In this document: piece by piece, positions 32,285 through 40,962 of the stretch
Layout: the number at the start of each line of letters is the position of its first letter
Position numbering within the stretch: the stretch's first letter is position 1
NCBI GenBank assembly: GCA_947167445.1
Contig: CAMVID010000006.1
Location: forward strand, 1 to 64,000
DNA from: G11 sp947167445
GTDB taxonomy: Bacteria; Bacillota; Clostridia; Lachnospirales; Lachnospiraceae
Reading direction: 5' to 3'
DNA: 64,000 bases
The notes under the pieces: model-generated
What the model saw: only the letters and a program-made list of their open reading frames with translations
Databases searched by the model: none
Told to the model about the DNA's origin: nothing
Made by a program: the position numbers and the translations under genes

Positions 32285-33811
32285 TTACAGTTTAATAGGC
32301 ATCTTGCCGGTAGGTGTTACCTTGCCTGTAACAAAAGGAACAAGGGCTGCCAGTGTTTCATTGGAATAATCCCAGGCTGCGATGCCTGCCACATGAGAAG
32401 GCAGGTCTCTTAAGTCATAGGGGTTTCTTAAAGCGATTAGAATCATAGGAATGTTCATATCGCTCATTGCCTTAACAAGTTTCATCTGGCCGTCATAGAG
32501 GTGTCCGTTATATGTGTTTACGACGATGCTGGTATGGCCCTTCACATAATCCACTACTTTTGCAATCTCTTCATCAGTGGGGTCCTTTGTGGTTACATAG
32601 GAATCTCCTCCGATTCGGCCTGCCATAAAGCCTGCTGAAGTGGTATCGTTTATTTCCACGTTTGAAACCATTCCGGAGCGGTAATCTGCACAGCCCACGA
32701 ATACAGGCTTATCTCCGAGAGGCGGAATCTTGCCTGATACGAGGGTGATTGTCTTATTTCTGATTTCTTCGGATGCTTCGAAGGCCTCCTTGGTTCCTGC
32801 TTCACCCTGGGGGTCTAAGCAGTACTGCTTCTTATACATGAGAATCTTATCTACAGATTCGTCCATTTCATTCATGGAGATTCTGCCATCAGCGATAGCT
32901 TTTTCCACTTCTTTAATGGCTTCAACGGCCTTGGATACGGTGTGGCTTATCATAACCATATCAACGCCTGCTGCCATGGCAGCGGCAACACCCTTGGCGG
33001 TTCCATAGTATTCCGCAATGGCGCCCATCTCCATGCAATCGCTGGTGATAAGGCCCTTGAATCCCAGTTCTTCCTTAAGAAGGCCGGTGATTATACGACG
33101 GGACATGGTTGCAGGGATTTTTTCTTTTTCGATCTGAGGAAAAAGAATATGGGTTGTCATTATTGAAGGAATGTTCTCTTCTATAAGGGCTTTGAAGGGC
33201 ACCAGCTCCATCTCATAAAGCTCGTCCAGTGACTTATCTATCATGGGAAGGCTTACATGGGAATCGTTTGCTGTGTCACCGTGCCCCGGGAAATGCTTGG
33301 CTGTGGCAATTATTCCTGTATTGTTGAAGCCCTTTAAGGTAGCAAGGCAGTATCTTGATACCTGCTCGGGAGTATCTCCAAAGCTTCTTGAACCTATTAT
33401 GGGGTTAAGAGGATTGTTGTTTACATCAGCTACTGGGGCATAGTCAATCTGAATTCCTAGAGCTCTTAATTCTCTTCCCGTGATTTCTGCTGCCTTAGTT
33501 GCATATCCGGGATCTCCGGTAGCAGCTATTGCCATGGCTCCGGGCACGTTGACGCAGTCGGAGGGAAGTCTTGTTATGACGCCGCCCTCCTGGTCGATGC
33601 CGATAAGGGCGGGATGTCCTGTTTCGGCCTTAACCAAGGTCTGGATATCAGCGCAAAGCTTTTTTAGCTGCTTCTTATTGACGATATTGTGCTTGAAAAG
33701 AATAACGTTTGAAACCTTGTATTCTTTTACCAGGTTAATAAACTCTTCGTTCATTTCAGGTCCGGGGAAACCTGACATAATTCTCTGCCCGATTTTAGCT
33801 TTTAAATCCAT
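32285..33811 (-). CDS. nagZ: GH3 beta-N-acetylhexosaminidase (NagZ-like)
   Basis: 508 residues without a signal peptide. The GH3 signatures are GIDQEGGVITRL, the NagZ loop KHFPGHGDTANDSH carrying the catalytic His-Asp dyad, and the nucleophile Asp in LITSDCMEMGAI. A C-terminal alpha/beta domain of about 170 residues is present, as in Firmicute NagZ proteins. It releases GlcNAc from muropeptide-derived GlcNAc-MurNAc. It follows anmK by 13 bases, which fits a cytoplasmic muropeptide salvage pathway. Confidence 0.9.
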   Translation of the reverse strand: MDLKAKIGQRIMSGFPGPEMNEEFINLVKEYKVSNVILFKHNIVNKKQLKKLCADIQTLVKAETGHPALIGIDQEGGVITRLPSDCVNVPGAMAIAATGDPGYATKAAEITGRELRALGIQIDYAPVADVNNNPLNPIIGSRSFGDTPEQVSRYCLATLKGFNNTGIIATAKHFPGHGDTANDSHVSLPMIDKSLDELYEMELVPFKALIEENIPSIMTTHILFPQIEKEKIPATMSRRIITGLLKEELGFKGLITSDCMEMGAIAEYYGTAKGVAAAMAAGVDMVMISHTVSKAVEAIKEVEKAIADGRISMNEMDESVDKILMYKKQYCLDPQGEAGTKEAFEASEEIRNKTITLVSGKIPPLGDKPVFVGCADYRSGMVSNVEINDTTSAGFMAGRIGGDSYVTTKDPTDEEIAKVVDYVKGHTSIVVNTYNGHLYDGQMKLVKAMSDMNIPMILIALRNPYDLRDLPSHVAGIAAWDYSNETLAALVPFVTGKVTPTGKMPIKL

Positions 33812-33824
33812 TTCTTTGCCTTTT

Positions 33825-35009
33825 CTAAATTGAAATCTTTCCCATTACTACAGGATGCTTTGCTCCTGTAACGCTTGTGACATTATTTGTCATGCCGTAA
33901 GCAGCCTCGTGGGCCAAAAGGGCGAAGGCTACCGCTTCCTTGGCGTCGGAGCTGAATCCCATATCCTCGCAGGTACATACCTTGCAGTCGGGGAGGAGAT
34001 CTTTTATGTTTTTCATAAGTATCCTGTTATGGCTTCCGCCGCCGCCCACAATAAGCTTTGTAGGCTTAACAGGTGCAAATTTCTCTATACCGATCTTAAT
34101 GGTTTCCGCAGTGAATCTTGTGGCGGTGGCTACATTATCATAGTCAGTCATCCCCAAGGGCTCTGCGAAAGTTAGAATCTTATCCACATAGGATGGGCCG
34201 TATTGCTCTCTTCCTGTGGTTTTGGGGAGGGGCTTTGAAAGGTAGGTGTCCGAAAGCATGTAGTTAAGAAGCTTCTCGTTTACTCTTCCTCTTGCGGCAA
34301 ATTCTCCACCTTCGTCATACTGTTTCCTGCCTCTGGTGGCGTGGATTATTAATGCATCCATGACCATGTTTCCGGGGCCAGTGTCAAAAGCAGTTACTTC
34401 TCCTAACTTGCATGCAGGCGGAAGAATGGTGATGTTTCCAATTCCACCGATGTTCTGTAAGGCCACACATTCTGTCTCGCTTCTGTAGAGGAGAAACTCT
34501 GTGTAGGGAACCAGTGGAGCGCCCTGTCCTCCCGCCGCCATGTCTCTTACTCTGAAGTCACCTATTACGGGGCAGCCCATGGCTTCCGCTATATAGGCGT
34601 CCTCGCCGATTTGGAGAGTGGAGGTGATTCCTCGTCCAAGATATTCTGTTTCCTTGGGAATATGCCAGATTGTCTGGCCGTGGTTTCCCACCAGGTCAAT
34701 TTCTGACGCAGAAACGCCTGCGTGTTCGCATAGGGCACGGCAGGCATCGGAATACAGGATTCCAAGGAGGGCCTTAAGTTTGCAGATTTCCTCTGCATTA
34801 CACTCATTGCCGCTTGCAATCCACAATATTTTGTCTCTTACCTCCGTGGGAAAGGGGGTGAAGAGAAAATCCACTTGCTTTATCCTTGTATCGGTTCCGT
34901 ATCCGGAAATCTCACATAATGCCGCGTCTATTCCGTCGGCACTGGTTCCGGACATAAGGCCGATAACAAGATGTTTATCTTTCTTGTAAAACTGTTCAAG
35001 GGGTAGCAT
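33825..35009 (-). CDS. anmK: Anhydro-N-acetylmuramic acid kinase
   Basis: 394 residues with the AnmK markers LMSGTSADGIDAAL at the N-terminus, NHGQTIWH, LQNIGGIGNIT, FDTGPGNMVMDAL and VGGGGSHN. It phosphorylates 1,6-anhydro-MurNAc with ring opening to MurNAc-6-phosphate, the substrate of MurQ encoded just upstream (11-base gap). Confidence 0.95.
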   Translation of the reverse strand: MLPLEQFYKKDKHLVIGLMSGTSADGIDAALCEISGYGTDTRIKQVDFLFTPFPTEVRDKILWIASGNECNAEEICKLKALLGILYSDACRALCEHAGVSASEIDLVGNHGQTIWHIPKETEYLGRGITSTLQIGEDAYIAEAMGCPVIGDFRVRDMAAGGQGAPLVPYTEFLLYRSETECVALQNIGGIGNITILPPACKLGEVTAFDTGPGNMVMDALIIHATRGRKQYDEGGEFAARGRVNEKLLNYMLSDTYLSKPLPKTTGREQYGPSYVDKILTFAEPLGMTDYDNVATATRFTAETIKIGIEKFAPVKPTKLIVGGGGSHNRILMKNIKDLLPDCKVCTCEDMGFSSDAKEAVAFALLAHEAAYGMTNNVTSVTGAKHPVVMGKISI

Positions 35010-35020
35010 ATTTATCCCTG

Positions 35021-35914
35021 CTATCTCTGTACTGCCTTTGAGATTCTTTCGTCGTTAGTCTTAAGCAAATCTCTGGCCGTTTCAGAATCCACGCCACAAA
35101 GTATCATTACTATGGCAATTTTCGGTCTGTAACCACACTTGTCGAGATATGCTTCAGCCTCTTCAATTGTAACACCTGTGGCGTCAGATACAATCTTTTT
35201 GCAACGGTGAATAAGTTTCTCATTGGAGGGCTTAACGTCAACCATTAAGTTTCCGTATACTTTTCCAAGCTTAATCATGGAGCCTGTTGTAAGCATGTTA
35301 AGCACAAGCTTCTGAGCCGTTCCGCTTTTAAGTCTTGTGGAACCTGTGATTACTTCAGGCCCGGGAGTGGGTGCTATGGAAACATCCGCAAGATTAGCTA
35401 TGTCTGATCCGGGACAACAGGTTACGGACAGTACAGGAGCACCTACTGATTTTGCATACTTCATACAGCCTATAACATAGGGAGTTCTTCCCGATGCAGC
35501 TATACCGACAAGAACATCATTCCCGGTGAAATTCAATTCCTTTAAATCTTTCTCTCCAAGCTCGGGGCTGTCCTCAGCGCCTTCCACAGCTTTGAAGATT
35601 GCAGGATATCCGCCGGCAATGAGGCCAACAACCTGCTCGGGCTCTGTGGAGAATGTGGGGGGACACTCTACTGCATCAAGGATACCGAGTCTTCCGGAGG
35701 TTCCGGCTCCACAGTATATGAGTCTTCCACCTTTTTTGAAGTGTTCCGAGATAATATCCACAGCCTTGGCAATCTGGGGGATTTCCTTCTCCACCGCTTC
35801 GGCAACTTTCTTGTCTTCGCTGTTTATAAGCTTAAGCATATCAGCTGTTTCCAAAGCGTCTATATTTTTCGTATTTTCGTTTCTTTCTTCAGTTTTAATG
35901 TCTTCCCAATTCAT
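35021..35914 (-). CDS. murQ: N-acetylmuramic acid 6-phosphate etherase
   Basis: 297 residues with one SIS domain. Markers are YCGAGTSGRLGILDAVECPPT, GAEDSPELG with the catalytic Glu, and SGRTPYV. It removes the lactyl ether from MurNAc-6-P to give GlcNAc-6-P. It connects the ABC transporter genes upstream (25 bases) with anmK and nagZ downstream, and gives the operon its cell-wall salvage identity. Confidence 0.95.
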   Translation of the reverse strand: MNWEDIKTEERNENTKNIDALETADMLKLINSEDKKVAEAVEKEIPQIAKAVDIISEHFKKGGRLIYCGAGTSGRLGILDAVECPPTFSTEPEQVVGLIAGGYPAIFKAVEGAEDSPELGEKDLKELNFTGNDVLVGIAASGRTPYVIGCMKYAKSVGAPVLSVTCCPGSDIANLADVSIAPTPGPEVITGSTRLKSGTAQKLVLNMLTTGSMIKLGKVYGNLMVDVKPSNEKLIHRCKKIVSDATGVTIEEAEAYLDKCGYRPKIAIVMILCGVDSETARDLLKTNDERISKAVQR

Positions 35915-35939
35915 GAGGATTACGCTCCTAATCTATTTA

Positions 35940-36806
35940 TTAACCCTTAACTGCCCCGATTGTTACACCCTCAAGGAAATACTTCTGTAATGCAAAGAAT
36001 AGAATGAACATAGGTATCGCGGATACACAGGCTCCCGCCATCATAGGTGAAAGCAAGGTTCCGTTTGCGAACTTAAATGTCTTAAGTCCAACCTGGATTG
36101 TGTACATAGCTTCCTGTGATGTTACAAGGAAAGGCCAGAAGAATGTATTCCAGGAACCTACGAAGGTATTGATAGCCATAACAGCAAGAACCGTCTTCGA
36201 CAGAGGAAGGATAATGCTGTTAAAAATCCTTATCTGAGAAGCACCCTCTACCTTCGCACTCTCTATAAGAGCTGTGGGAATGCTTGAGAAGAACTGCTTC
36301 GACAGGAATATGTTATAGCTGGTTACACATCCCGGAAGGATAAGAGCCAAATACGAGTTGGTCATCTTAAACTTGTTTACAAACAGGATATACAGGGGAA
36401 CCTGTGTAACCTGGTAAGGTATCATCATTGCCACCAGAATCATGAAGAACAGGAAGTTTCTGCCCTTGAAATTGATTTTGGAAAAAGCGTAGCCCGCCAT
36501 ACTTGCGAATACGACGTTACTTACCACCGTGGCCAGAGCAACGATAAAGCTGTTTAGAAGCCACTTCCACGAATAATCACTGAAATCGAAAAATGCTTTG
36601 TAGGAGTCCAGGGTCCAGGTAGTAGGGAAAATGTGATAGGAACTTGAAGCTGTCTCCAGGTTTGGTCCAAAAGACCAGGCTAACATGTAAACCAAAGGGA
36701 AAAGAACCACTAACGCGCAAAACAGTAAAACCAATCCTATAATCAGGTTTCTGATTTTGTAAACGTAGGGTCTGTCCAGATGCTGGGAATAAAGTCCGCT
36801 TGCCAT
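35940..36806 (-). CDS. Carbohydrate ABC permease, MalG type
   Basis: 288 residues with six predicted helices and the EAA loop ALIESAKVEGASQIRIFNSIILPLSK. It is one of the two membrane subunits of a CUT1 transporter. The operon encodes no ATPase, so a shared MsmK-like ATPase from elsewhere must serve it. The neighbouring murQ, anmK and nagZ genes point to MurNAc or muropeptides as cargo. Confidence 0.9.
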   Translation of the reverse strand: MASGLYSQHLDRPYVYKIRNLIIGLVLLFCALVVLFPLVYMLAWSFGPNLETASSSYHIFPTTWTLDSYKAFFDFSDYSWKWLLNSFIVALATVVSNVVFASMAGYAFSKINFKGRNFLFFMILVAMMIPYQVTQVPLYILFVNKFKMTNSYLALILPGCVTSYNIFLSKQFFSSIPTALIESAKVEGASQIRIFNSIILPLSKTVLAVMAINTFVGSWNTFFWPFLVTSQEAMYTIQVGLKTFKFANGTLLSPMMAGACVSAIPMFILFFALQKYFLEGVTIGAVKG

Positions 36807-36821
36807 ATTCTCTCCTCCTTC

Positions 36822-37733
36822 CTAGTACTCTACGTCGTCGCCGGCAACTTTGAACTGGATGGCGGTAAGTCCCGCGATCACCACGGCTAAAAGTATAGCC
36901 TGGGCACAAGCCAATCCGTATTTACCGTTCTTAAACGCGTTATTGAATATTAATAGACCAATCATGGTCGTGTTATTATCAGGCCCACCACCTGTCATCA
37001 TGTAGGCATTCATGAAGACCTGGAAGGAATTAATAATTCCTGTTATAAGGAGAAAAAGGGTAGTGGGCTTACACAATGGAAATACTATGTATCTTACTTT
37101 CTGCATGAAGGTAGCCCCGTCTATCTCCGCTGCTTCAAAGTAAGTGTTGTCGATTCCTAAAAGTGCAGCAATGTAAATGATAATGCTGCTTCCGTGACCG
37201 CTAAGTAACGCCATGATAATAAGGGAGAGCATGGCGGTTTTACTTGATGCGAGCCAGTTCTGCGTAGGTATATGGAAAAGTGTAAGCACCTGGTTGAAGA
37301 GGCCTGAAGGTGATGAATCGTAAATCCAGAGCCACACAACGCTCATTGCCACACCTGATGCAACTGCAGGAATGTAGTACATTGACTTAAACAGAGATTG
37401 TGTCTTCTTTTTAAAAGGCATAATCATTACAGCCACTACGAAGGCAATAAAGAGGGAACAGGGGACGGTTACCACCGTATATATCGCTGTGTTCTTAAGG
37501 GATTTCCAGAACAGATCCTTCTTGAAGGTATCCATATAATTCTTGAATCCCACCCACTCGGAGCCGAAGGGCTTATAGTTTTCAAAGCTGGTGGTTACTG
37601 CCGATACCACAGGGTAGATTGTGAAAAAGGCAAATACGATAATCGCCACCGCTATGAACAGATATCCGTTTATATCGTCCACCGTAAACCGAAATGGTTT
37701 CTTTGGAATGGACTTATTCTTATTCTTCGCCAT
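36822..37733 (-). CDS. Carbohydrate ABC permease, MalF type
   Basis: 303 residues with six helices after a basic N-terminus (MAKNKNKSIPKKPFRF), and the EAA motif YFEAAEIDGATFMQKVRYIVFPL. It pairs with the MalG-type subunit encoded 15 bases downstream. The substrate is inferred only from operon context. Confidence 0.9.
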   Translation of the reverse strand: MAKNKNKSIPKKPFRFTVDDINGYLFIAVAIIVFAFFTIYPVVSAVTTSFENYKPFGSEWVGFKNYMDTFKKDLFWKSLKNTAIYTVVTVPCSLFIAFVVAVMIMPFKKKTQSLFKSMYYIPAVASGVAMSVVWLWIYDSSPSGLFNQVLTLFHIPTQNWLASSKTAMLSLIIMALLSGHGSSIIIYIAALLGIDNTYFEAAEIDGATFMQKVRYIVFPLCKPTTLFLLITGIINSFQVFMNAYMMTGGGPDNNTTMIGLLIFNNAFKNGKYGLACAQAILLAVVIAGLTAIQFKVAGDDVEY

Positions 37734-37823
37734 GTATACTCTCCTTTATGTAAAGTTAACCCTTACCGCAAGTCTCCTATTATTAATAGAAGTATTTCGG
37801 TAAAGATTAACGATGAAAGTATG

Positions 37824-37859
37824 TGATACGGGCCTGTCGGTTAGGGCAGGCCCATATCA
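37824..37859 (-). promoter_or_regulatory. Intercistronic hairpin between binding-protein and permease genes
   Basis: A 13-bp stem TGATATGGGCCTG/CAGGCCCGTATCA (minus sense, one wobble) with a 10-nt loop and no following T-run. It probably stabilises the binding-protein message and reduces read-through, a situation like that of the other ABC operon at 11.4 kb. Confidence 0.6.
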
Positions 37860-37881
37860 GCTATGTTAATTTACTTTACTA

Positions 37882-39327
37882 TTACTTGATAAATCCTGTC
37901 TCACAGTTGTCTTCGCCGAGAAGGTCGAAAGCTTCTGATTTTACCGCTTCAAACATATCTTCAGCAGTTGTCTCTCCTGCAATAAGAGCCTGGAACTTGG
38001 GAACGATAACCTCGTCCATAATTGTCTTGGCATTTGCTGCCTGCTCTGCTGTGATTCCTGTAGGAGGTGCCTGAACAAGTGAGATACATCTCTCTGTTGC
38101 TGCTGCATTTCCGGGTGTCTGGTCAAGAGTTGCACCTGCCTGTGCCTCACGTCCGCTCTTACATACGCAGCTTAAGTATAACTGGTTGTCTGTAGCTGCT
38201 ACTCTGTCGCCTGAGCAGATGTAATCAAGGAATGTGCAGACATTCTTAAGGTGTGCGTCGTCGCTCTTTGAATTCTTAAGAACGATCATGCCATCAACTG
38301 AACCGAAGCAAGACTCCTGAACGTTCTCCATTGTGGGAACGGGAAGGAATACGTACTGAACTTCTACAGAACCTTCTGCAGCTGTTCCGTCTGCGATACC
38401 TGCGTTGTTCTTGTTAACTGAACCTTCGAAAAGAGGCATTGCCTTACCTGTGATCATTGTCTGGCCACACTCAAGCATTACAAGTCTCTGTCCTGCCTCT
38501 ACTGCGTAGTTGGGCATGTAGCCTGACTTGGTCATTTCCTCAACTGCCTTTAAGAGGTTGAGCATGTTCTCTGATGTGTATGCGTACTTAAGATCTTTTG
38601 TGAAGTTTGAGGTGATACCAGCGCCAACACCGAAGATGCTTACGAAGTCAGCTGTTGTTACACCTGAGTTAGCAAATACGAAACCGAAGCAATCCTTTGT
38701 GGTTCCTTTTTCGATGTACTTCATGAAGTCTTCGTACTTCCAGCCATTCTTCTGAACTGCCTCTACGTCGATACCTGCTGCTTCCATTAACTCTTTGTTT
38801 CCGCCGAGAGCCTGGATTGTAAGGTAAAGGGGAAGGCCGTATACTGTGTTGTCGAGTGTCATGTAGTCAAGAGCGTTCTGATCATAATCTGAAAGGTCGA
38901 TATAATCTGCAACGTTAACTGCTACGCCCATGTCTACGTATGTTCCGATTGCGCTGTAGGAAACCTCAGCGATGTCGGGAGCCTCACCGGCCTGAGCCAT
39001 GGTGGAGAGCTTCTCTGTGTGCTCATCCCATGATGTAGGGATAACTTCTACTGTAATGTTAGGATAATCTTTGTTGAAATCTGCAATCCATGTAGCAAGC
39101 ATGTCTGCATAGTCTGCTGTTACAGGGGGAACCATAATTGTGATGGTATCCGGTTCAGCCTCAGCTGCAGGTTCTTCTGTAGCAGCGGGTGCTTCAGCCT
39201 CTGTGGTAGCAGGAGCTGCCTCTTCGGTCTTGGTCTCAGCTGCGGGTGCTGCTTCGCTTCCGCATGAAACAAGTCCGAGGGTCATTACTGCTGTTAAAAC
39301 TAAAGCAAGTACTTTGTTCTTTCTCAT
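37882..39327 (-). CDS. Extracellular solute-binding lipoprotein (CUT1 type)
   Basis: 481 residues with a lipoprotein signal (LGLVSCGSE, Cys at about 22), then a low-complexity Ala/Glu/Thr linker, then a type II binding fold (TITIMVPPVTADYADMLATW, SAIGTYVDMGVAVNVADYI). It captures an oligosaccharide or amino sugar for the MalF/MalG-type permeases. First gene of the salvage operon, with a clear promoter upstream. Confidence 0.9.
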   Translation of the reverse strand: MRKNKVLALVLTAVMTLGLVSCGSEAAPAAETKTEEAAPATTEAEAPAATEEPAAEAEPDTITIMVPPVTADYADMLATWIADFNKDYPNITVEVIPTSWDEHTEKLSTMAQAGEAPDIAEVSYSAIGTYVDMGVAVNVADYIDLSDYDQNALDYMTLDNTVYGLPLYLTIQALGGNKELMEAAGIDVEAVQKNGWKYEDFMKYIEKGTTKDCFGFVFANSGVTTADFVSIFGVGAGITSNFTKDLKYAYTSENMLNLLKAVEEMTKSGYMPNYAVEAGQRLVMLECGQTMITGKAMPLFEGSVNKNNAGIADGTAAEGSVEVQYVFLPVPTMENVQESCFGSVDGMIVLKNSKSDDAHLKNVCTFLDYICSGDRVAATDNQLYLSCVCKSGREAQAGATLDQTPGNAAATERCISLVQAPPTGITAEQAANAKTIMDEVIVPKFQALIAGETTAEDMFEAVKSEAFDLLGEDNCETGFIK

Positions 39328-39378
39328 AGTAATATCCTCCTTCTAAGTGGGTTGCTGGAATTTTGTTTCAGCACCTTA

Positions 39379-39408
39379 AATATATCATGGTAGAAAGTTA
39401 TTTGTCAA
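39379..39408 (-). promoter_or_regulatory. Promoter of the muropeptide salvage operon
   Basis: In minus sense, TTGACA (39403-39408), an 18-base spacer and TATATT (39379-39384), about 50 bases before the ATG. GGAGGA precedes the start. Confidence 0.7.
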
Positions 39409-39540
39409 ATAATCTGTTCGCGTTGTGTAATAAAGTTTCAGAATGTAACAACTTGCCTTTGTTTAGTGGGGAATTTCAGAGATTTTCTTGTTGAATATGA
39501 CGGAATACCCTAGAAAATGGGATTTTTGTAAAAAAAAGTG

Positions 39541-39569
39541 TTGCAAAGTGCGAATCTATATAATATAAT
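39541..39569 (+). promoter_or_regulatory. Promoter of tRNA-Lys
   Basis: TTGCAA (39541-39546), a 17-base spacer and TATAAT (39564-39569), ending 21 bases before the tRNA. Confidence 0.8.
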
Positions 39570-39590
39570 CATATTTGCGTTCAGAAAAAC

Positions 39591-39663
39591 GCGCCTTTAG
39601 CTCAGTTGGTAGAGCAGTAGACTCTTAATCTATTTGTCCAGGGTTCGAGTCCCTGAAGGCGCA
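39591..39663 (+). tRNA. tRNA-Lys (anticodon CTT)
   Basis: A 73-nt cloverleaf: acceptor GCGCCTT/AAGGCGC, D-arm GCTC/GAGC, anticodon stem GTAGA/TCTAT around loop CTCTTAA, and T-arm CAGGG/CCCTG with TTCGAGT. Discriminator A; CCA is not encoded. Confidence 0.96.
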
Positions 39664-39665
39664 TT

Positions 39666-39711
39666 CCAAGGCATCGGTTTTGGGGTTAATCCCCGGGGTC
39701 GGTGTTTTTTT
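39666..39711 (+). terminator. Terminator of tRNA-Lys
   Basis: A GC-rich hairpin with several G-U pairs (GCATCGGTTTTGGGG against CCCCGGGGTCGGTGT) followed by a run of eight T. Confidence 0.75.
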
Positions 39712-39722
39712 TGCCATTTCTT

Positions 39723-39757
39723 AGGTGCAGTTTGGGGACAGGCCCCAAATTGCACCT
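39723..39757. repeat. REP-like palindrome overlapping a stop codon
   Basis: AGGTGCAGTTTGGGG and CCCCAAATTGCACCT pair over 15 bp (one G-T) around ACAGG. This design, GGTGCAATTTGGGGAC with its mirror, resembles REP-type palindromes associated with REP-linked tyrosine transposases in several bacteria. It overlaps the stop codon of the coiled-coil gene by two bases and may also act as its terminator. Confidence 0.55.
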
Positions 39758-40718
39758 ATATTTCTTTATCTACTGCCGCACCCTTAATATCTTCCTCAAG
39801 TATCTTCAGGTTGCTAAGCATTTCCTTAACCTGCTCCTGAGCATTGCTCAAGTCCATATTGCCCGCTTGCAAATCTGCAACGTCTTCGAGAATTTCCTCG
39901 GTAAGTTTCTTTTCGTCCTCTTCCTTTTCTTTTGCTTTCTCGATTCTTTCCTCGAATTCTTCTTTTTCTTCCTTTTTCTCCTTGGCGGCTTCGATTTTCT
40001 CTTCGAGTTCTTCGTCGATGTGCTCTTTTCCTTCTGCAATTAACATTCCAAGAATTTCATCACTTGCCGCATCTAATACTTCATCTGCCTTTTCCCTTGC
40101 ATCAAGCATGGGGTGGTACTTCAGGCGCTCAAGCTTAGTCTGAGTGATTATTGCATTTTCCGTCCTTAATTCCATTTCATCATCGTAGACAGCATCGCTA
40201 TAGTACTTCTCAGATTTTTTCATTTCAAGGGATCTTTCCTGATATTCGGTAAGACCTTTTTTATGTATCTCTGAAAGGCGCTTTTCTTCCTCTTCGGTGA
40301 AGGAAACTTCCTTTCCCTTGAAGTCCTTCTCTGCTTCTCTGGCCAGCAGCTGCAGATCCTTCTCTTCCTCGCTGCCCTCTGCTACGCCATAAGTTTCTCT
40401 AAGGGCTTCTCTTTCGCTTTCAATGCTTCTGATTTCTTTGTTAAAATCACCAATTTCGCCTTTAAGGTCCTTAACCTTTTGGCGGCGCTCATTAAGCTCA
40501 TCATCCAGCTTTGTTTCCTTGGCAAAAGCATCACCGATTATTTTCATGGCTTGCTGCATGGCCTTTTTCTTTTTCTGAGCAATTGGATCGAGTTTTTCCT
40601 TAAAAGCAACGCCACTTAAGGCTTTGGTGGACTGAGTCTTGTCCTTGTTATTTCCTTCTGTGTGACGACTCTTTAGGGTATCGTCTCCCATAAAGATTGA
40701 TTTATTCTCTACCTTCAT
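39756..40718 (-). CDS. Long Glu/Lys-rich coiled-coil protein, function unknown
   Basis: 320 residues from the ATG at 40718, which has GGAGGT 5 bases upstream; the frame is open 21 bases further. There is no signal peptide or membrane helix. The protein is highly charged and almost all helical, with a central coiled coil (about 60-130) and a very acidic/basic alternating stretch (about 235-285, EEKIEAAKEKKEEKEE type). The N-terminus is polar and disordered. The composition suggests a structural or scaffold role. I do not recognise a named family. Confidence 0.75.
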   Translation of the reverse strand: MKVENKSIFMGDDTLKSRHTEGNNKDKTQSTKALSGVAFKEKLDPIAQKKKKAMQQAMKIIGDAFAKETKLDDELNERRQKVKDLKGEIGDFNKEIRSIESEREALRETYGVAEGSEEEKDLQLLAREAEKDFKGKEVSFTEEEEKRLSEIHKKGLTEYQERSLEMKKSEKYYSDAVYDDEMELRTENAIITQTKLERLKYHPMLDAREKADEVLDAASDEILGMLIAEGKEHIDEELEEKIEAAKEKKEEKEEFEERIEKAKEKEEDEKKLTEEILEDVADLQAGNMDLSNAQEQVKEMLSNLKILEEDIKGAAVDKEI

Positions 40719-40771
40719 GCCGCACCTCCATGTGCACAATAACGGGTTTCTATACTTATATCGGCAAAAAT

Positions 40772-40812
40772 GAAGAAAAAAATAAGAGGCAAGGATTATT
40801 TCCTTACCTCTT
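40772..40812 (-). terminator. Terminator of tRNA-Pro
   Basis: A 12-bp stem AAGAGGTAAGGA/TCCTTGCCTCTT (minus sense, one wobble) followed by ATTTTTTTC. Confidence 0.85.
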
Positions 40813-40823
40813 TAAACCATTCG

Positions 40824-40897
<74 letters not shown>

Positions 40898-40913
40898 TAT
40901 TTACAACAGTAAA

Positions 40914-40943
40914 ATAATACTCTAATATAATAGACGATGTCAA
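40914..40943 (-). promoter_or_regulatory. Promoter of tRNA-Pro, overlapping the tatD leader
   Basis: In minus sense, TTGACA (40938-40943), an 18-base spacer and TATTAT (40914-40919). On the plus strand a TATAAT (40926-40931) in the same segment may serve tatD, so the two promoters are back-to-back and overlapping. Confidence 0.7.
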
Positions 40944-40962
40944 GGAAAACAGGAGGTAGGGC

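Noticed and set aside
39844..40143. Ser/Phe-rich frames opposite the coiled-coil protein
   Set aside because: Mirror of Glu/Lys-rich codons, not a gene.
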